A stretch of DNA of 64,000 nt from Roseibacillus ishigakijimensis (GTDB lineage Bacteria > Verrucomicrobiota > Verrucomicrobiia > Verrucomicrobiales > Akkermansiaceae): positions 124,001 to 188,000 of the forward strand of contig NZ_JAENIO010000001.1 of the NCBI RefSeq assembly GCF_016595415.1, in the 5' to 3' direction. The position numbers and the translations under genes are program-made. Under the pieces are notes generated by a model. That model was not told the DNA's origin. It saw only the letters and a program-made list of their open reading frames with translations, and made no database searches. Every line of letters starts with the position of its first letter. Positions within the stretch are counted from its first letter, which is position 1. Positions 37,163 through 44,574 of the stretch are shown here, one piece after another.

Positions 37163-38579
37163 GGCAGCACTTCTTGTATTTCTTTCCGCTGCCGCAGGGG
37201 CAAGGGTCGTTGCGGTTGATCTTCGCCTTCTTCTCGGGCTGGGGTGTGGCGGGGGTTGGCTCGGGAAAAATATCTTCCGCTGATTCATACAGGCTCAGTC
37301 CGTCGAAGCCTCCCTCGCCAGTGGCGAAGGTTCCGCTGGCGAGCAGGTGGTCCATGAGGCGGAACATGGGGTTGTCGTCCCTATCCTCGAGGAGGCGGAT
37401 CCCTTCTTCTTCTGCTTCCAAGATTTCGAAGATCAGTTCATTGATGAAGGCGTATTCCTCTTTTTCGGGATTCTCGACAAAGACGTCGTAGCCACGTCCG
37501 AAGCCGTCCGTCCAGTTGGAGAAGTAGGGGGCCTCGGGGTCCATGGAGTCCTCGGCGTCGGGCCAGGGAAAGACGAGGGGGAGATAGCTGTCGTCGCGCA
37601 GGCCTTGTTTGACGGTCTCGTAGTGGGTCTTGAGGAGTTGGCGCCAGAGCTTGGCTTCCTTTTTGTCACGAAAGTCGGGGATGGCTATCTCATCCCCGTT
37701 TCCGAGACTCCAGACGGCGGCTTCGATCTGGCGGAAGGGGGGGTCATCGGGGCTCATGGCAGCGGCCAGCAGAAAGCCGTCCAGCTCGTCGATGCCGCTG
37801 AGGCTTTGCGAGGTCGCGTGGAGGCTGAGCAAGTATTGCATCTGGGCGTGGGGATTGCTGTCCGCCGGAAATTCGCCGAGGAAATCGAGGCGTTCCTGCA
37901 GGGCCAGTTCGTTCTCCAGTTGGAAAAAGTTCGGCCGGGCAGTTTCACGTTTTTCCCGCAGGCCGAGGGCAATCTGAACCTCTTCCCAATCGCCGTTCAG
38001 GCTGACGTCGACGCGATTGTTGGCAAAGGCTTCTTCGATTTGCCCGGCCATCTGCTTGGCCTTCAGCTCGATAAAGGCCGAGATGAGGCAGGAGCGCGTC
38101 TGGCGGTCGAGAGATTCCTTTTGGAAGAGAGGGAGGAGCTGCTCGGTAGCGGAGATCCGTTCTTCTTCGTTGCTGGGAAGGGCGGTGATGGCATCGATGA
38201 GGGAGGAATTGACGAGAATGTCGTCGCCGATGAGTTCCCGCAAGACGGGCAGGATGTCCATGCCGAGGGGGGCTAACAAATGAGGGAAATCGTTGGGATA
38301 CCAGTCATCATCAATGGCACTGGTCGCGTGGAGCAGGGTGATGAATTCGGCCAGATTCTCGCGACGAGCCTGGGTAGCCAGCGCGCGCCAGGCGTGGATG
38401 GAGACTGCGGATTCCTCGTCATCTTGCTCAGGGGCCAGGTGGTATTCGTCGATGAGATCGAGCAGGGTTTCTTCGTCGGCCTCGGTGAATCCCAGGGCGG
38501 CGTAGTCCGGCCAGTCCTTGCGCTTGAGGGTGGGCTCCGGGAGGCCGGCCAGCTTGCTGTAGATCTCGTCCGCAGTCAT
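37155..38579 (-). CDS. UPF0149/DUF1186-like protein with C-terminal SEC-C zinc motif
   Basis: The 474-residue acidic cytoplasmic protein ends in the SEC-C metal-binding motif RNDPCPCGSGKKYKKCC, as found at the end of SecA and many chaperone-linked proteins. The N-terminal 240 residues are helical repeats resembling DUF1186. The middle part has the YecA/UPF0149 feature SGIDELDGFLLAAAMSPDDP. Such proteins are thought to contact ribosomes or unfolded clients, but this one is uncharacterised. The start ATG 38579 precedes MTADEIYSKLAGLP. The 3' end overlaps the convergent cyclophilin-like gene. Confidence 0.8.
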   Translation of the reverse strand: MTADEIYSKLAGLPEPTLKRKDWPDYAALGFTEADEETLLDLIDEYHLAPEQDDEESAVSIHAWRALATQARRENLAEFITLLHATSAIDDDWYPNDFPHLLAPLGMDILPVLRELIGDDILVNSSLIDAITALPSNEEERISATEQLLPLFQKESLDRQTRSCLISAFIELKAKQMAGQIEEAFANNRVDVSLNGDWEEVQIALGLREKRETARPNFFQLENELALQERLDFLGEFPADSNPHAQMQYLLSLHATSQSLSGIDELDGFLLAAAMSPDDPPFRQIEAAVWSLGNGDEIAIPDFRDKKEAKLWRQLLKTHYETVKQGLRDDSYLPLVFPWPDAEDSMDPEAPYFSNWTDGFGRGYDVFVENPEKEEYAFINELIFEILEAEEEGIRLLEDRDDNPMFRLMDHLLASGTFATGEGGFDGLSLYESAEDIFPEPTPATPQPEKKAKINRNDPCPCGSGKKYKKCCLN

Positions 38580-38701
38580 GCGGGTGACTTTAGGCGGGGA
38601 AGGGTAGGGAGGAAAAGGGGATTCCCGGGGGGAGGGGAGCTTTTTCTCGCGGGACAGGCTTTCCTCTTTCGGACTTGTCCTGAATCGCCTATCGTGCCCC
38701 G

Positions 38702-39616
38702 GTGAGCAAAGCGGAGATCACTTTTCCCGACCGGCGGCTGAGCCCGGCAATCGATCAAGTGGGGGTCGAGGAGCGGGCGGCCCGCTTTTGCACGCGAAGC
38801 ATTAAGAAGGAGAGCAAGCTATCAGCCCTGCGCTTGGCGGTTTCCTTACTCGATGTCACGACCTTGGAAGGGGCTGATTCAGTGGGGAAGGTGCGCCAGA
38901 TGTGTGCCAAGGCCCGCCATCCCTTGCCGGGGGACGCCTCGGTAGGCCCGGCGGCGGCGGTCTGTGTGTATCCGCGCATGGTCCGGATTGCCGCCGAAGC
39001 GGTGGCTGGCAGCGGGGTGAAGGTCGCCAGTGTGGCCACGGCCTTTCCCAGTGGGCAAATGCGCCTCGCCGAGCGCCTGGACGAGATCCGCTACGCGGTG
39101 GGGGAGGGCGCGGATGAGATCGACATGGTCATCTCGCGCGGGCAATTTCTGCAGGGGGAGTATCGCGCCATTTTTGACGAGATTGCCGCTTGTAAGGAGG
39201 CGTGTGGCGAAGCCCACCTCAAGGTCATCCTCGAGACTGGGGAGTTGGCGACTTACGATGCCGTTCGTTGGGCCAGTGACTTGGCGATGGCGGCGGGGGC
39301 CGATTTTATCAAAACCTCCACGGGCAAGGTCAGCCCGGCGGCCACCCTGCCGGTGACCCTCGTGATGCTGCAGGCCATTGACGACTTCTACCACCGCACT
39401 GGCCGCATGGTGGGGATGAAGCCGGCGGGCGGAATTTCCAATGCCAAGCTCGCCTTGCAGTATCTCGTCATGGTGCGCGAGGTCCTGGGTCCCCGCTGGC
39501 TCACCAACGAATGGTTCCGCTTCGGGGCCAGCTCCCTGACCAACGACTTGCTGATGCAAATTCGCAAGCAGGAGACGGGGCGCTATCAAGCGCCGCAGTA
39601 TTTCTCGAAAGATTGA
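38702..39616 (+). CDS. deoC: Deoxyribose-phosphate aldolase
   Basis: DeoC splits 2-deoxyribose-5-phosphate into glyceraldehyde-3-phosphate and acetaldehyde. The class I TIM-barrel motifs are clear: DVTTLEGADS, ASVATAFPSGQ, EIDMVISRGQFLQGEY, KVILETGEL, and the Schiff-base lysine K204 in GADFIKTSTGK followed by KPAGGISN near the C-terminus. The start is GTG at 38702; no ATG is available upstream. The ALDH genes downstream could oxidise the acetaldehyde product, giving a deoxynucleoside catabolic set. Length (304 aa) is slightly above bacterial DeoC average because of an N-terminal extension. Confidence 0.93.
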   Translation: MSKAEITFPDRRLSPAIDQVGVEERAARFCTRSIKKESKLSALRLAVSLLDVTTLEGADSVGKVRQMCAKARHPLPGDASVGPAAAVCVYPRMVRIAAEAVAGSGVKVASVATAFPSGQMRLAERLDEIRYAVGEGADEIDMVISRGQFLQGEYRAIFDEIAACKEACGEAHLKVILETGELATYDAVRWASDLAMAAGADFIKTSTGKVSPAATLPVTLVMLQAIDDFYHRTGRMVGMKPAGGISNAKLALQYLVMVREVLGPRWLTNEWFRFGASSLTNDLLMQIRKQETGRYQAPQYFSKD

Positions 39617-39733
39617 CCGGGCGAGCCGACCATTCGGAAAAATCGAAATTTCAAAAACTCAAAAATCCAAGTCCCTCTTCCCTGCGCGACTTTTCGCCTT
39701 GGCGGTTCACCTTTTTACCCTCCCTATTTTTTC

Positions 39734-41182
39734 ATGCCCGGTTCCCATGATTTTCTCCTAGGCGATTATGCGCCTGCTCCCGAGTCCGCTGACCACGTCA
39801 AGCTCGCTTCCCGTTACGACCACTACATCGATGGCTCGTGGGTGAAATCGGCCAGCCGTTTTGAGACCTGCAATCCGGCCACCAACGAGGTTCTCGCCGA
39901 GGTGGGATTGGCGAAAAAGAAAGAGGTCGATCTCGCGGTGGCGGCGGCCCGCAAGGCTTATGAGGGCGATTGGGGCAAAATGTCGGGAGCCGAGCGGGGC
40001 AAGTATCTCTTCCGCATCGCGCGGCTCATCCAGGAGCGGGCCCGGGAATTTGCCCTCGTCGAGACCCTCGATGGCGGCAAGCCCATTCGGGAAAGCCGGG
40101 ATGTCGATCTCCCCCTGGTGGCGGCCCATTTCTTCTATCACGCGGGTTGGGCCGACAAGCTGGAGTATGCCTTCCCCGGCAAGACGCCTCGTTCGCTCGG
40201 GGTGGTGGCGCAGGTCATTCCGTGGAATTTTCCCCTGCTGATGGCGGCTTGGAAAATCGCACCTGCCCTCGCCTGTGGCAATACGGTGGTGCTCAAGCCT
40301 GCCGAGACCACCCCCTTGACCGCCCTCAAGTTGGCCGAGCTCATCGAGGATGCCGGACTACCGCCGGGAGTGGTCAATATCGTCACCGGAGCCGGGGAGA
40401 CCGGGCAGCTCCTAGTCGAGCACCCCGGAGTGGATAAAGTGGCTTTCACCGGATCCACCGAGGTCGGCAAGGCCATACGCCGGGCGGTGGCGGGCACGGG
40501 CAAGCGTTTCACTCTCGAGCTGGGGGGCAAGGCCGCCAACATCATCTTTGAGGATGCCGCCATCAATGAGGCCGTGGAGGGCATCGTGAACGGCATCTTT
40601 TTCAATCAGGGCCATGTCTGTTGCGCGGGTTCGCGCCTTTTCGTGCAGGAGAGCATCGCGGGGGAGGTCGTGCGCAAGCTCAAGAAGCGGGTGGAAACCC
40701 TCATCGTGGGTGATCCGCTGGACAAAAACACCGACATCGGCGCCATCAATTCCCCCGAACAACTCAAGCGCATCAAGCTCTTGGTCGATGCCGGGGAAAA
40801 GGAAGGAGCTTGTCTCTGGCAGCCCGAGGGCAAATTGCCGCGCAAGGGGAACTGGTTTCCGCCCACTCTCTTCACCGATTGCGCGCAGAGCCATCGCATT
40901 GTGCAGGAGGAGATCTTTGGCCCCGTGCTCGCCATCCAGACCTTCCGCACCCCGGCCGAGGCCATCGCCAAGGCCAACAACACCCCCTATGGGCTCAGTG
41001 GCGGGGTGTGGTCGGACAAGGGAGCCAAGGTCTTTCAGATGACCAGTCAGCTGCGCGCGGGAGTGGTCTGGGCCAATACTTTCAACAAATTCGACCCCAC
41101 TTCCCCCTTCGGTGGTTACCAAGAGTCCGGCATCGGACGCGAAGGGGGGCTCCAGGGACTGGCCGCGTATCTCGCTCTTTAG
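39734..41182 (+). CDS. ALDH16-type aldehyde dehydrogenase, catalytic domain
   Basis: This NAD(P)-dependent aldehyde dehydrogenase has all functional residues: PWNFPLLMAAWKIAPALACG for cofactor binding, FTGSTEVGKAI, E262 in LELGGKAANI and nucleophile C296 in NQGHVCCAGSR. The opening YAPAPESADH is characteristic of the ALDH16 group, in which a catalytic ALDH domain is normally fused to a second, catalytically dead ALDH domain. Here the protein stops after the first domain (482 aa) and the second domain is a separate gene at 43351-44196. The deoC neighbour suggests acetaldehyde as substrate (inference). The stop overlaps that of the convergent doxX-like gene by 4 bp. Confidence 0.88.
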   Translation: MPGSHDFLLGDYAPAPESADHVKLASRYDHYIDGSWVKSASRFETCNPATNEVLAEVGLAKKKEVDLAVAAARKAYEGDWGKMSGAERGKYLFRIARLIQERAREFALVETLDGGKPIRESRDVDLPLVAAHFFYHAGWADKLEYAFPGKTPRSLGVVAQVIPWNFPLLMAAWKIAPALACGNTVVLKPAETTPLTALKLAELIEDAGLPPGVVNIVTGAGETGQLLVEHPGVDKVAFTGSTEVGKAIRRAVAGTGKRFTLELGGKAANIIFEDAAINEAVEGIVNGIFFNQGHVCCAGSRLFVQESIAGEVVRKLKKRVETLIVGDPLDKNTDIGAINSPEQLKRIKLLVDAGEKEGACLWQPEGKLPRKGNWFPPTLFTDCAQSHRIVQEEIFGPVLAIQTFRTPAEAIAKANNTPYGLSGGVWSDKGAKVFQMTSQLRAGVVWANTFNKFDPTSPFGGYQESGIGREGGLQGLAAYLAL

Positions 41183-41556
41183 CGGAGTCCGGGAATATTT
41201 TCGCGCCGGAGGTAAAGGATTCCCAAGCTGGCTCCGAGACAGACAAAGGCGAGCATGGCGAACATGCCCAAGGCCCCGGCGAAGCCAAAGCTAAAGACGT
41301 GCCCCAGAATGGCCGCGGTCATGATACAGGCTGCCAGCAGCGCTCCCGCCACGACGGTGCCGGGGATGAGGACGAGGATGACGGCCGCCATTTCGGCGAA
41401 GCCGACCAGGTAACGGCCGAGAGGCTCCATCTTGAGCGAGGTGAAAAGATCGACTTCATCCGGATGACTGCTTAGCTTCATGTAAGCGGGATAGACGAGA
41501 ATACCCGCGACGATGATTTGCAGGACGAGGGAGACGGTGTTGGTCTTTTTAGTCAT
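41179..41556 (-). CDS. DoxX-like four-helix membrane protein
   Basis: This 125-residue protein has four hydrophobic helices (VSLVLQIIVAGILVYPAY; YLVGFAEMAAVILVLIPG; TVVAGALLAACIMTAAILG; FAGALGMFAMLAFVCLGASL). The first contains the Lys-Leu/Tyr features usual for DoxX/DoxX-like proteins (YMKLSS). DoxX-type proteins are linked to quinone or redox functions, but this member is uncharacterised. ATG 41556 starts the domain; the longer open frame upstream overlaps the next gene and is not credible. The gene follows the FMN-binding glutamate-synthase-like gene by 25 nt on the minus strand, so they likely form one transcript. Confidence 0.78.
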   Translation of the reverse strand: MTKKTNTVSLVLQIIVAGILVYPAYMKLSSHPDEVDLFTSLKMEPLGRYLVGFAEMAAVILVLIPGTVVAGALLAACIMTAAILGHVFSFGFAGALGMFAMLAFVCLGASLGILYLRRENIPGLR

Positions 41557-41581
41557 GGTTTCGGTTCGGTTTTGTTTCGGT

Positions 41582-43162
41582 TTAATGAACAATGGGTTGG
41601 CGGGGGAAGTGGTGCCCTTCGTGCTGGATGTGATCCAGGATGTGGTGGAGAGCGTGGCCACTGGGGATGTAAAGGTGGTTGATGTTGAGCTCCTCCTCCG
41701 AGCGCACTCCGGCGGCGGCCAGCAGTTCGTCGAAGTCGTGCAGCAGCCCATGGACGTAATTGGCCACCCGTTGTGATTTCACCTCGATATCCAGCCCGCG
41801 ATTGAGGCTGGGGTCGTGGGTGGTGATGCCTACCGGACAGGTGTTGTTCCCGCATTGCAGAGCCTGGATGCAGCCCATCGCCAGCATGAAGCCCCGGGCG
41901 GTGTAGCAGGCATCCGCCCCGATGCAGAGGGCGATGATTTGTCGCAGCGGGGTGATGAGCTTGCCCCCGGCAATGAGGTGAATGGATTCCCGCAAGCCCT
42001 CTTCGCACAGGATGCGGTTGACGTGGTAGAGGCCGACGTAGATGGGCACGCCCACCCCATCGATGAAGGCGGTGGGGGCGGCGCCCGTGCCTCCCTCCGC
42101 TCCGTCCACGGTGATGAAGTCGGGTGTCACTCCTTGTTTTTTGAACTCCTGCATCAAGGCGCGAAATTCTTCAGGATTGCCCAGACAAATCTTGAAGCCC
42201 GTCGGTTTGTCCGCGATCTCTTGCACCCGGCGGAAGAAAGTGACCGTGCTCTGTGCATCGGTGCACTCCAGATGCCGCGGCGGGGAGACCACGTCGAATT
42301 CCCGGCTCACTCCACGGAGCTCCGCGATTTCTTCCGAGATTTTTTCCTTCGGCAGCAGCCCTCCCTTACCCGGCTTGGCCCCTTGCGAAAATTTCACCTC
42401 CACCATTTTGACCTCAGGCTGTTCCACAATGGCGCGGAACTTCTCTTCATCAAGGAAGCCTTTCTCGTCGCGCGCCCCGAATTTGGCCGTGCCCAATTGG
42501 AAGATGAGGTCGCAACCTTCCATGAGGTGGTATTTGGGAAAGCCACCTTCCCCGGTATTCATCGCGATGCCGGAACGCTTTGCCCCCCGGGCCAAGGCGC
42601 GCACTGCCGGGGCGGAAAGAGCGCCATAGCTCATTGCGCTGATCAAGGTCGGGTGGTGAATGGTGTAGGAGTTGGCAATGCCCCGCTGGGCACCGAAGGT
42701 CAGGGAGAATGGCTGCCGCTCATTCTGCGGAATCGGGAACATGGAATGGCGCAGCTTAATCTCGCTGGCATCATATTCACGCTGGGAGCCGAAGCTGGCG
42801 GCCGAGTCGATGGCTTTCGATTTGCGGTAGACCTCGGCCCGTTCGTTGCGATTGAAAGGCCGTTCCTCGGTATCGTTGGCGAAGAGATACTGCCGCATTT
42901 CCGGGCCAATGCTTTCCAAAAAATAACGCGCCTGGCCGATTAGGCCAAAGTTTGCCAGCAGGGTGTGGTCCTTTTGTCCATAGAGGTAGAGGAAGTTAAA
43001 GGCCGTGACCAGCAGGAGAGGCGCACTTAGAAAGTGGAAGTAGAAAGAGATAAAAATACCCGCAAGGACCATCAGAACGGTCACCGTGGGGAGAACGAGA
43101 TTGAAAATTTTCGCCACCGCGTGCAGGTCCACGGTTGCTGTCTTGGAGCCACGAATCATCAC
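41582..43162 (-). CDS. FMN-binding glutamate-synthase-like protein, membrane-anchored
   Basis: The 526-residue protein carries two N-terminal membrane helices (about residues 20-62) and then the FMN/iron-sulfur central domain of glutamate synthase (GltB-like): SAMSYGALSAPAVRALARGA, MNTGEGGFPKYH, GAKPGKGGLLP, TVDGAEGGTGAAP, and the 3Fe-4S cysteines in GCIQALQCGNNTCPVGI. It lacks the amidotransferase domain of real GltB, so it cannot use glutamine in the normal way. Archaeal-type stand-alone members exist, but their reaction is often unknown. With DoxX it forms a minus-strand pair inserted between the two halves of ALDH16. Confidence 0.85.
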   Translation of the reverse strand: MMIRGSKTATVDLHAVAKIFNLVLPTVTVLMVLAGIFISFYFHFLSAPLLLVTAFNFLYLYGQKDHTLLANFGLIGQARYFLESIGPEMRQYLFANDTEERPFNRNERAEVYRKSKAIDSAASFGSQREYDASEIKLRHSMFPIPQNERQPFSLTFGAQRGIANSYTIHHPTLISAMSYGALSAPAVRALARGAKRSGIAMNTGEGGFPKYHLMEGCDLIFQLGTAKFGARDEKGFLDEEKFRAIVEQPEVKMVEVKFSQGAKPGKGGLLPKEKISEEIAELRGVSREFDVVSPPRHLECTDAQSTVTFFRRVQEIADKPTGFKICLGNPEEFRALMQEFKKQGVTPDFITVDGAEGGTGAAPTAFIDGVGVPIYVGLYHVNRILCEEGLRESIHLIAGGKLITPLRQIIALCIGADACYTARGFMLAMGCIQALQCGNNTCPVGITTHDPSLNRGLDIEVKSQRVANYVHGLLHDFDELLAAAGVRSEEELNINHLYIPSGHALHHILDHIQHEGHHFPRQPIVH

Positions 43163-43259
43163 TAACAGGTTTTACTAAATTGTCGGATTTTGGCTAATAT
43201 TTTTTCATGGAAAATGGGATCATGTTTTCGGTGTCCCTGGGGCCGGACACGCACCCACC

Positions 43260-43289
43260 TTGACAATCTGCGGCTTGGGCCCCTACCGT
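43260..43289 (+). promoter_or_regulatory. Candidate promoter for the non-catalytic ALDH gene
   Basis: TTGACA (43260-43265), an 18-nt spacer and TACCGT (43284-43289). The -10 hexamer covers the GTG at 43288, so translation probably starts at ATG 43351. A dedicated promoter would allow this half gene to be expressed apart from the catalytic half. Confidence 0.45.
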
Positions 43290-43350
43290 GCCATCGTCTT
43301 CACTGAGTTCGCGCGGGCTCGTCTCTTCCCTTCGATCGCTCATCGTCACC

Positions 43351-44196
43351 ATGTCCTCTCTCGCTATTCCAAAAACCTATAAGCTCTTCATTGGCGGGAA
43401 GTTTCCCCGCACCGAATCCGGGCGCTACCGCGAGATGAAGGACGGGAGCGGCCAATTCTTGGCCAACGTCTCTTGGGCCAGCAAGAAGGACCTCCGCAAC
43501 GCGGTGGTGGCCGCGCGCGCGGCGCAGAGTGGCTGGGCCGGGCCCTCGGCTTACTTGAAGGGGCAGATTCTCTACCGCATCGCGGAAGTCCTGGAAGGTC
43601 GCGCCAGCCAGTTCGTGGACGAGCTTTTCCTGCAGGGAATGAGCGCCCAGACCGCTGAAGCCGATGTGCGGGCAGCGAGTGACCTCCTCGTTCACTATGC
43701 GGGCTGGAGTGACAAATACACCTCCCTCTTTTCCAGCGTAAACCCCGTGGCCAGCGCGCATTTCAATTTCTCCTGCCCCGAGCCCAGTGGTGTGGTCGGC
43801 CTCGTCGCTCCGCAGGCCGGTTTGTCCGGACTGGTCTCCGTCCTCGCGCCCGCTCTGGTGGGGGGGAATACCGTGGTCGCGCTTGCCTCCGAGCAATTTC
43901 CCCTCAGTGCCATCTCTTTTGCCGAGGTTCTCGCCACTTCCGATGTCCCCGCTGGCGCGGTCAATATCCTGACCGGCCTGCGCGAAGAATTGGTCGGGGG
44001 GCTGGCCAGCCATATGGATATCAACGCCCTCCTTCTGGCCTTGGAAGAGCCCGAGATGCGCCAAGCGGTCGAGAGGGAAGCCGCCGAGAACCTCAAACGG
44101 GTGATCACTCATCCCGACCAAGCCTTGGCCCCCAGCCCTTATCACATCCTTGATTTGCAGGAAATCAAGACCACCTGGCATCCCGTGGGCGGGTGA
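43351..44196 (+). CDS. Non-catalytic ALDH16 C-terminal-type domain (stand-alone)
   Basis: This 281-residue protein matches the second ALDH domain of ALDH16: YKLFIGGKFPRTESGRY, ASKKDLRNAVVAARAAQSGW, GQILYRIAEVLEGRASQFVD, HYAGWSDKY and EPSGVVGLVAPQAG, then PAGAVNILTG. It ends after the cofactor-binding half and has no catalytic Cys segment, as expected for the pseudo-enzyme domain, which in fused ALDH16 proteins helps dimer formation. It is separated from the catalytic gene by two minus-strand genes. ATG 43351 is used because a promoter -10 overlaps the GTG at 43288. A simple truncated pseudogene is the alternative, but the frame is intact and well conserved. Confidence 0.75.
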   Translation: MSSLAIPKTYKLFIGGKFPRTESGRYREMKDGSGQFLANVSWASKKDLRNAVVAARAAQSGWAGPSAYLKGQILYRIAEVLEGRASQFVDELFLQGMSAQTAEADVRAASDLLVHYAGWSDKYTSLFSSVNPVASAHFNFSCPEPSGVVGLVAPQAGLSGLVSVLAPALVGGNTVVALASEQFPLSAISFAEVLATSDVPAGAVNILTGLREELVGGLASHMDINALLLALEEPEMRQAVEREAAENLKRVITHPDQALAPSPYHILDLQEIKTTWHPVGG

Positions 44197-44231
44197 GTTG
44201 CCCCGGATTCTCAAGGAGCGTAGGCGTCCCG

Positions 44232-44254
44232 CCTGCGTTCTTCACTGACGCAGG
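44232..44254. repeat. Inverted repeat
   Basis: CCTGCGT (44232-44238) and ACGCAGG (44248-44254) pair perfectly with a 9-nt loop. A second small hairpin (GGCG-TCC-CGCC) lies just before it. It may be a dispersed extragenic palindrome. Confidence 0.5.
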
Positions 44255-44338
44255 TCAATTTCATCGAATCCACCTCTTGGCGGGGCTGTTGAAGAGTAGG
44301 TGAAATGACACAGCCTCCCATCAGCACAAAACGCCCTT

Positions 44339-44360
44339 TTATCTTCCCCTCGGAAGATAA
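44339..44360 (+). terminator. Hairpin, probable terminator of the non-catalytic ALDH gene
   Basis: TTATCTTCC (44339-44347) pairs perfectly with GGAAGATAA (44352-44360) around a CCTC loop, followed by the T-rich TTCATCTTTC. No long U-tract is present. Confidence 0.5.
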
Positions 44361-44390
44361 TTCATCTTTCATCAAGAAAGGTCTTGCCAT

Positions 44391-44410
44391 CCCCCCCCGC
44401 CCCCCTCCCC
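44391..44410. repeat. Poly-C tract
   Basis: Runs of eight, six and four C separated by G and T. The minus strand could form a G-quadruplex. Such tracts are prone to slippage. It lies 37 nt before the truncated Tat leader ORF. Confidence 0.6.
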
Positions 44411-44446
44411 ATGTCAACATGATTTTGCTATCAAGAGATATTTTCC

Positions 44447-44533
44447 ATGAAAGATTCTGATAGTCCTATCAATACCACTCGTCGCTCCTTCATGAAAAGA
44501 AGAGTCGTGGAAACAGTGGCCGCGTCTTTTTGA
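44447..44533 (+). pseudogene. Orphan 28-codon twin-arginine leader ORF
   Basis: ATG at 44447 starts MKDSDSPINTTRRSFMKRRV and reaches a TGA after VVETVAASF. TTRRSFMK is a good twin-arginine (Tat) signal, and the following residues look like the start of its hydrophobic core, but the frame ends at once. It may be the remnant of a deleted Tat-exported enzyme. A leader peptide for the following lipoprotein gene is less likely. Confidence 0.45.
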
Positions 44534-44574
44534 TAAGATGAGAAGTAAATATCAATTTATCTAAACTTTTGAGT

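Larger units (their letters stand above)
44197..44446. other. Non-coding gap with stem-loops and a poly-C tract
   Basis: No gene is visible. Three marked elements occur in 250 nt: a stem-loop at 44232-44254, a 9-bp hairpin at 44339-44360 and a C-rich tract at 44391-44410. Together with the truncated leader ORF that follows, it looks like a site of past rearrangement. Confidence 0.6.

Noticed and set aside
41816-42943. 375-codon plus-strand open frame inside the FMN-glutamate-synthase-like gene
   Set aside because: Antisense shadow; the minus-strand frame carries the FMN and 3Fe-4S motifs.
43351-44196. Treating the short ALDH as a truncated pseudogene
   Set aside because: The frame is intact, matches the non-catalytic ALDH16 domain specifically, and has its own promoter-like sequence.
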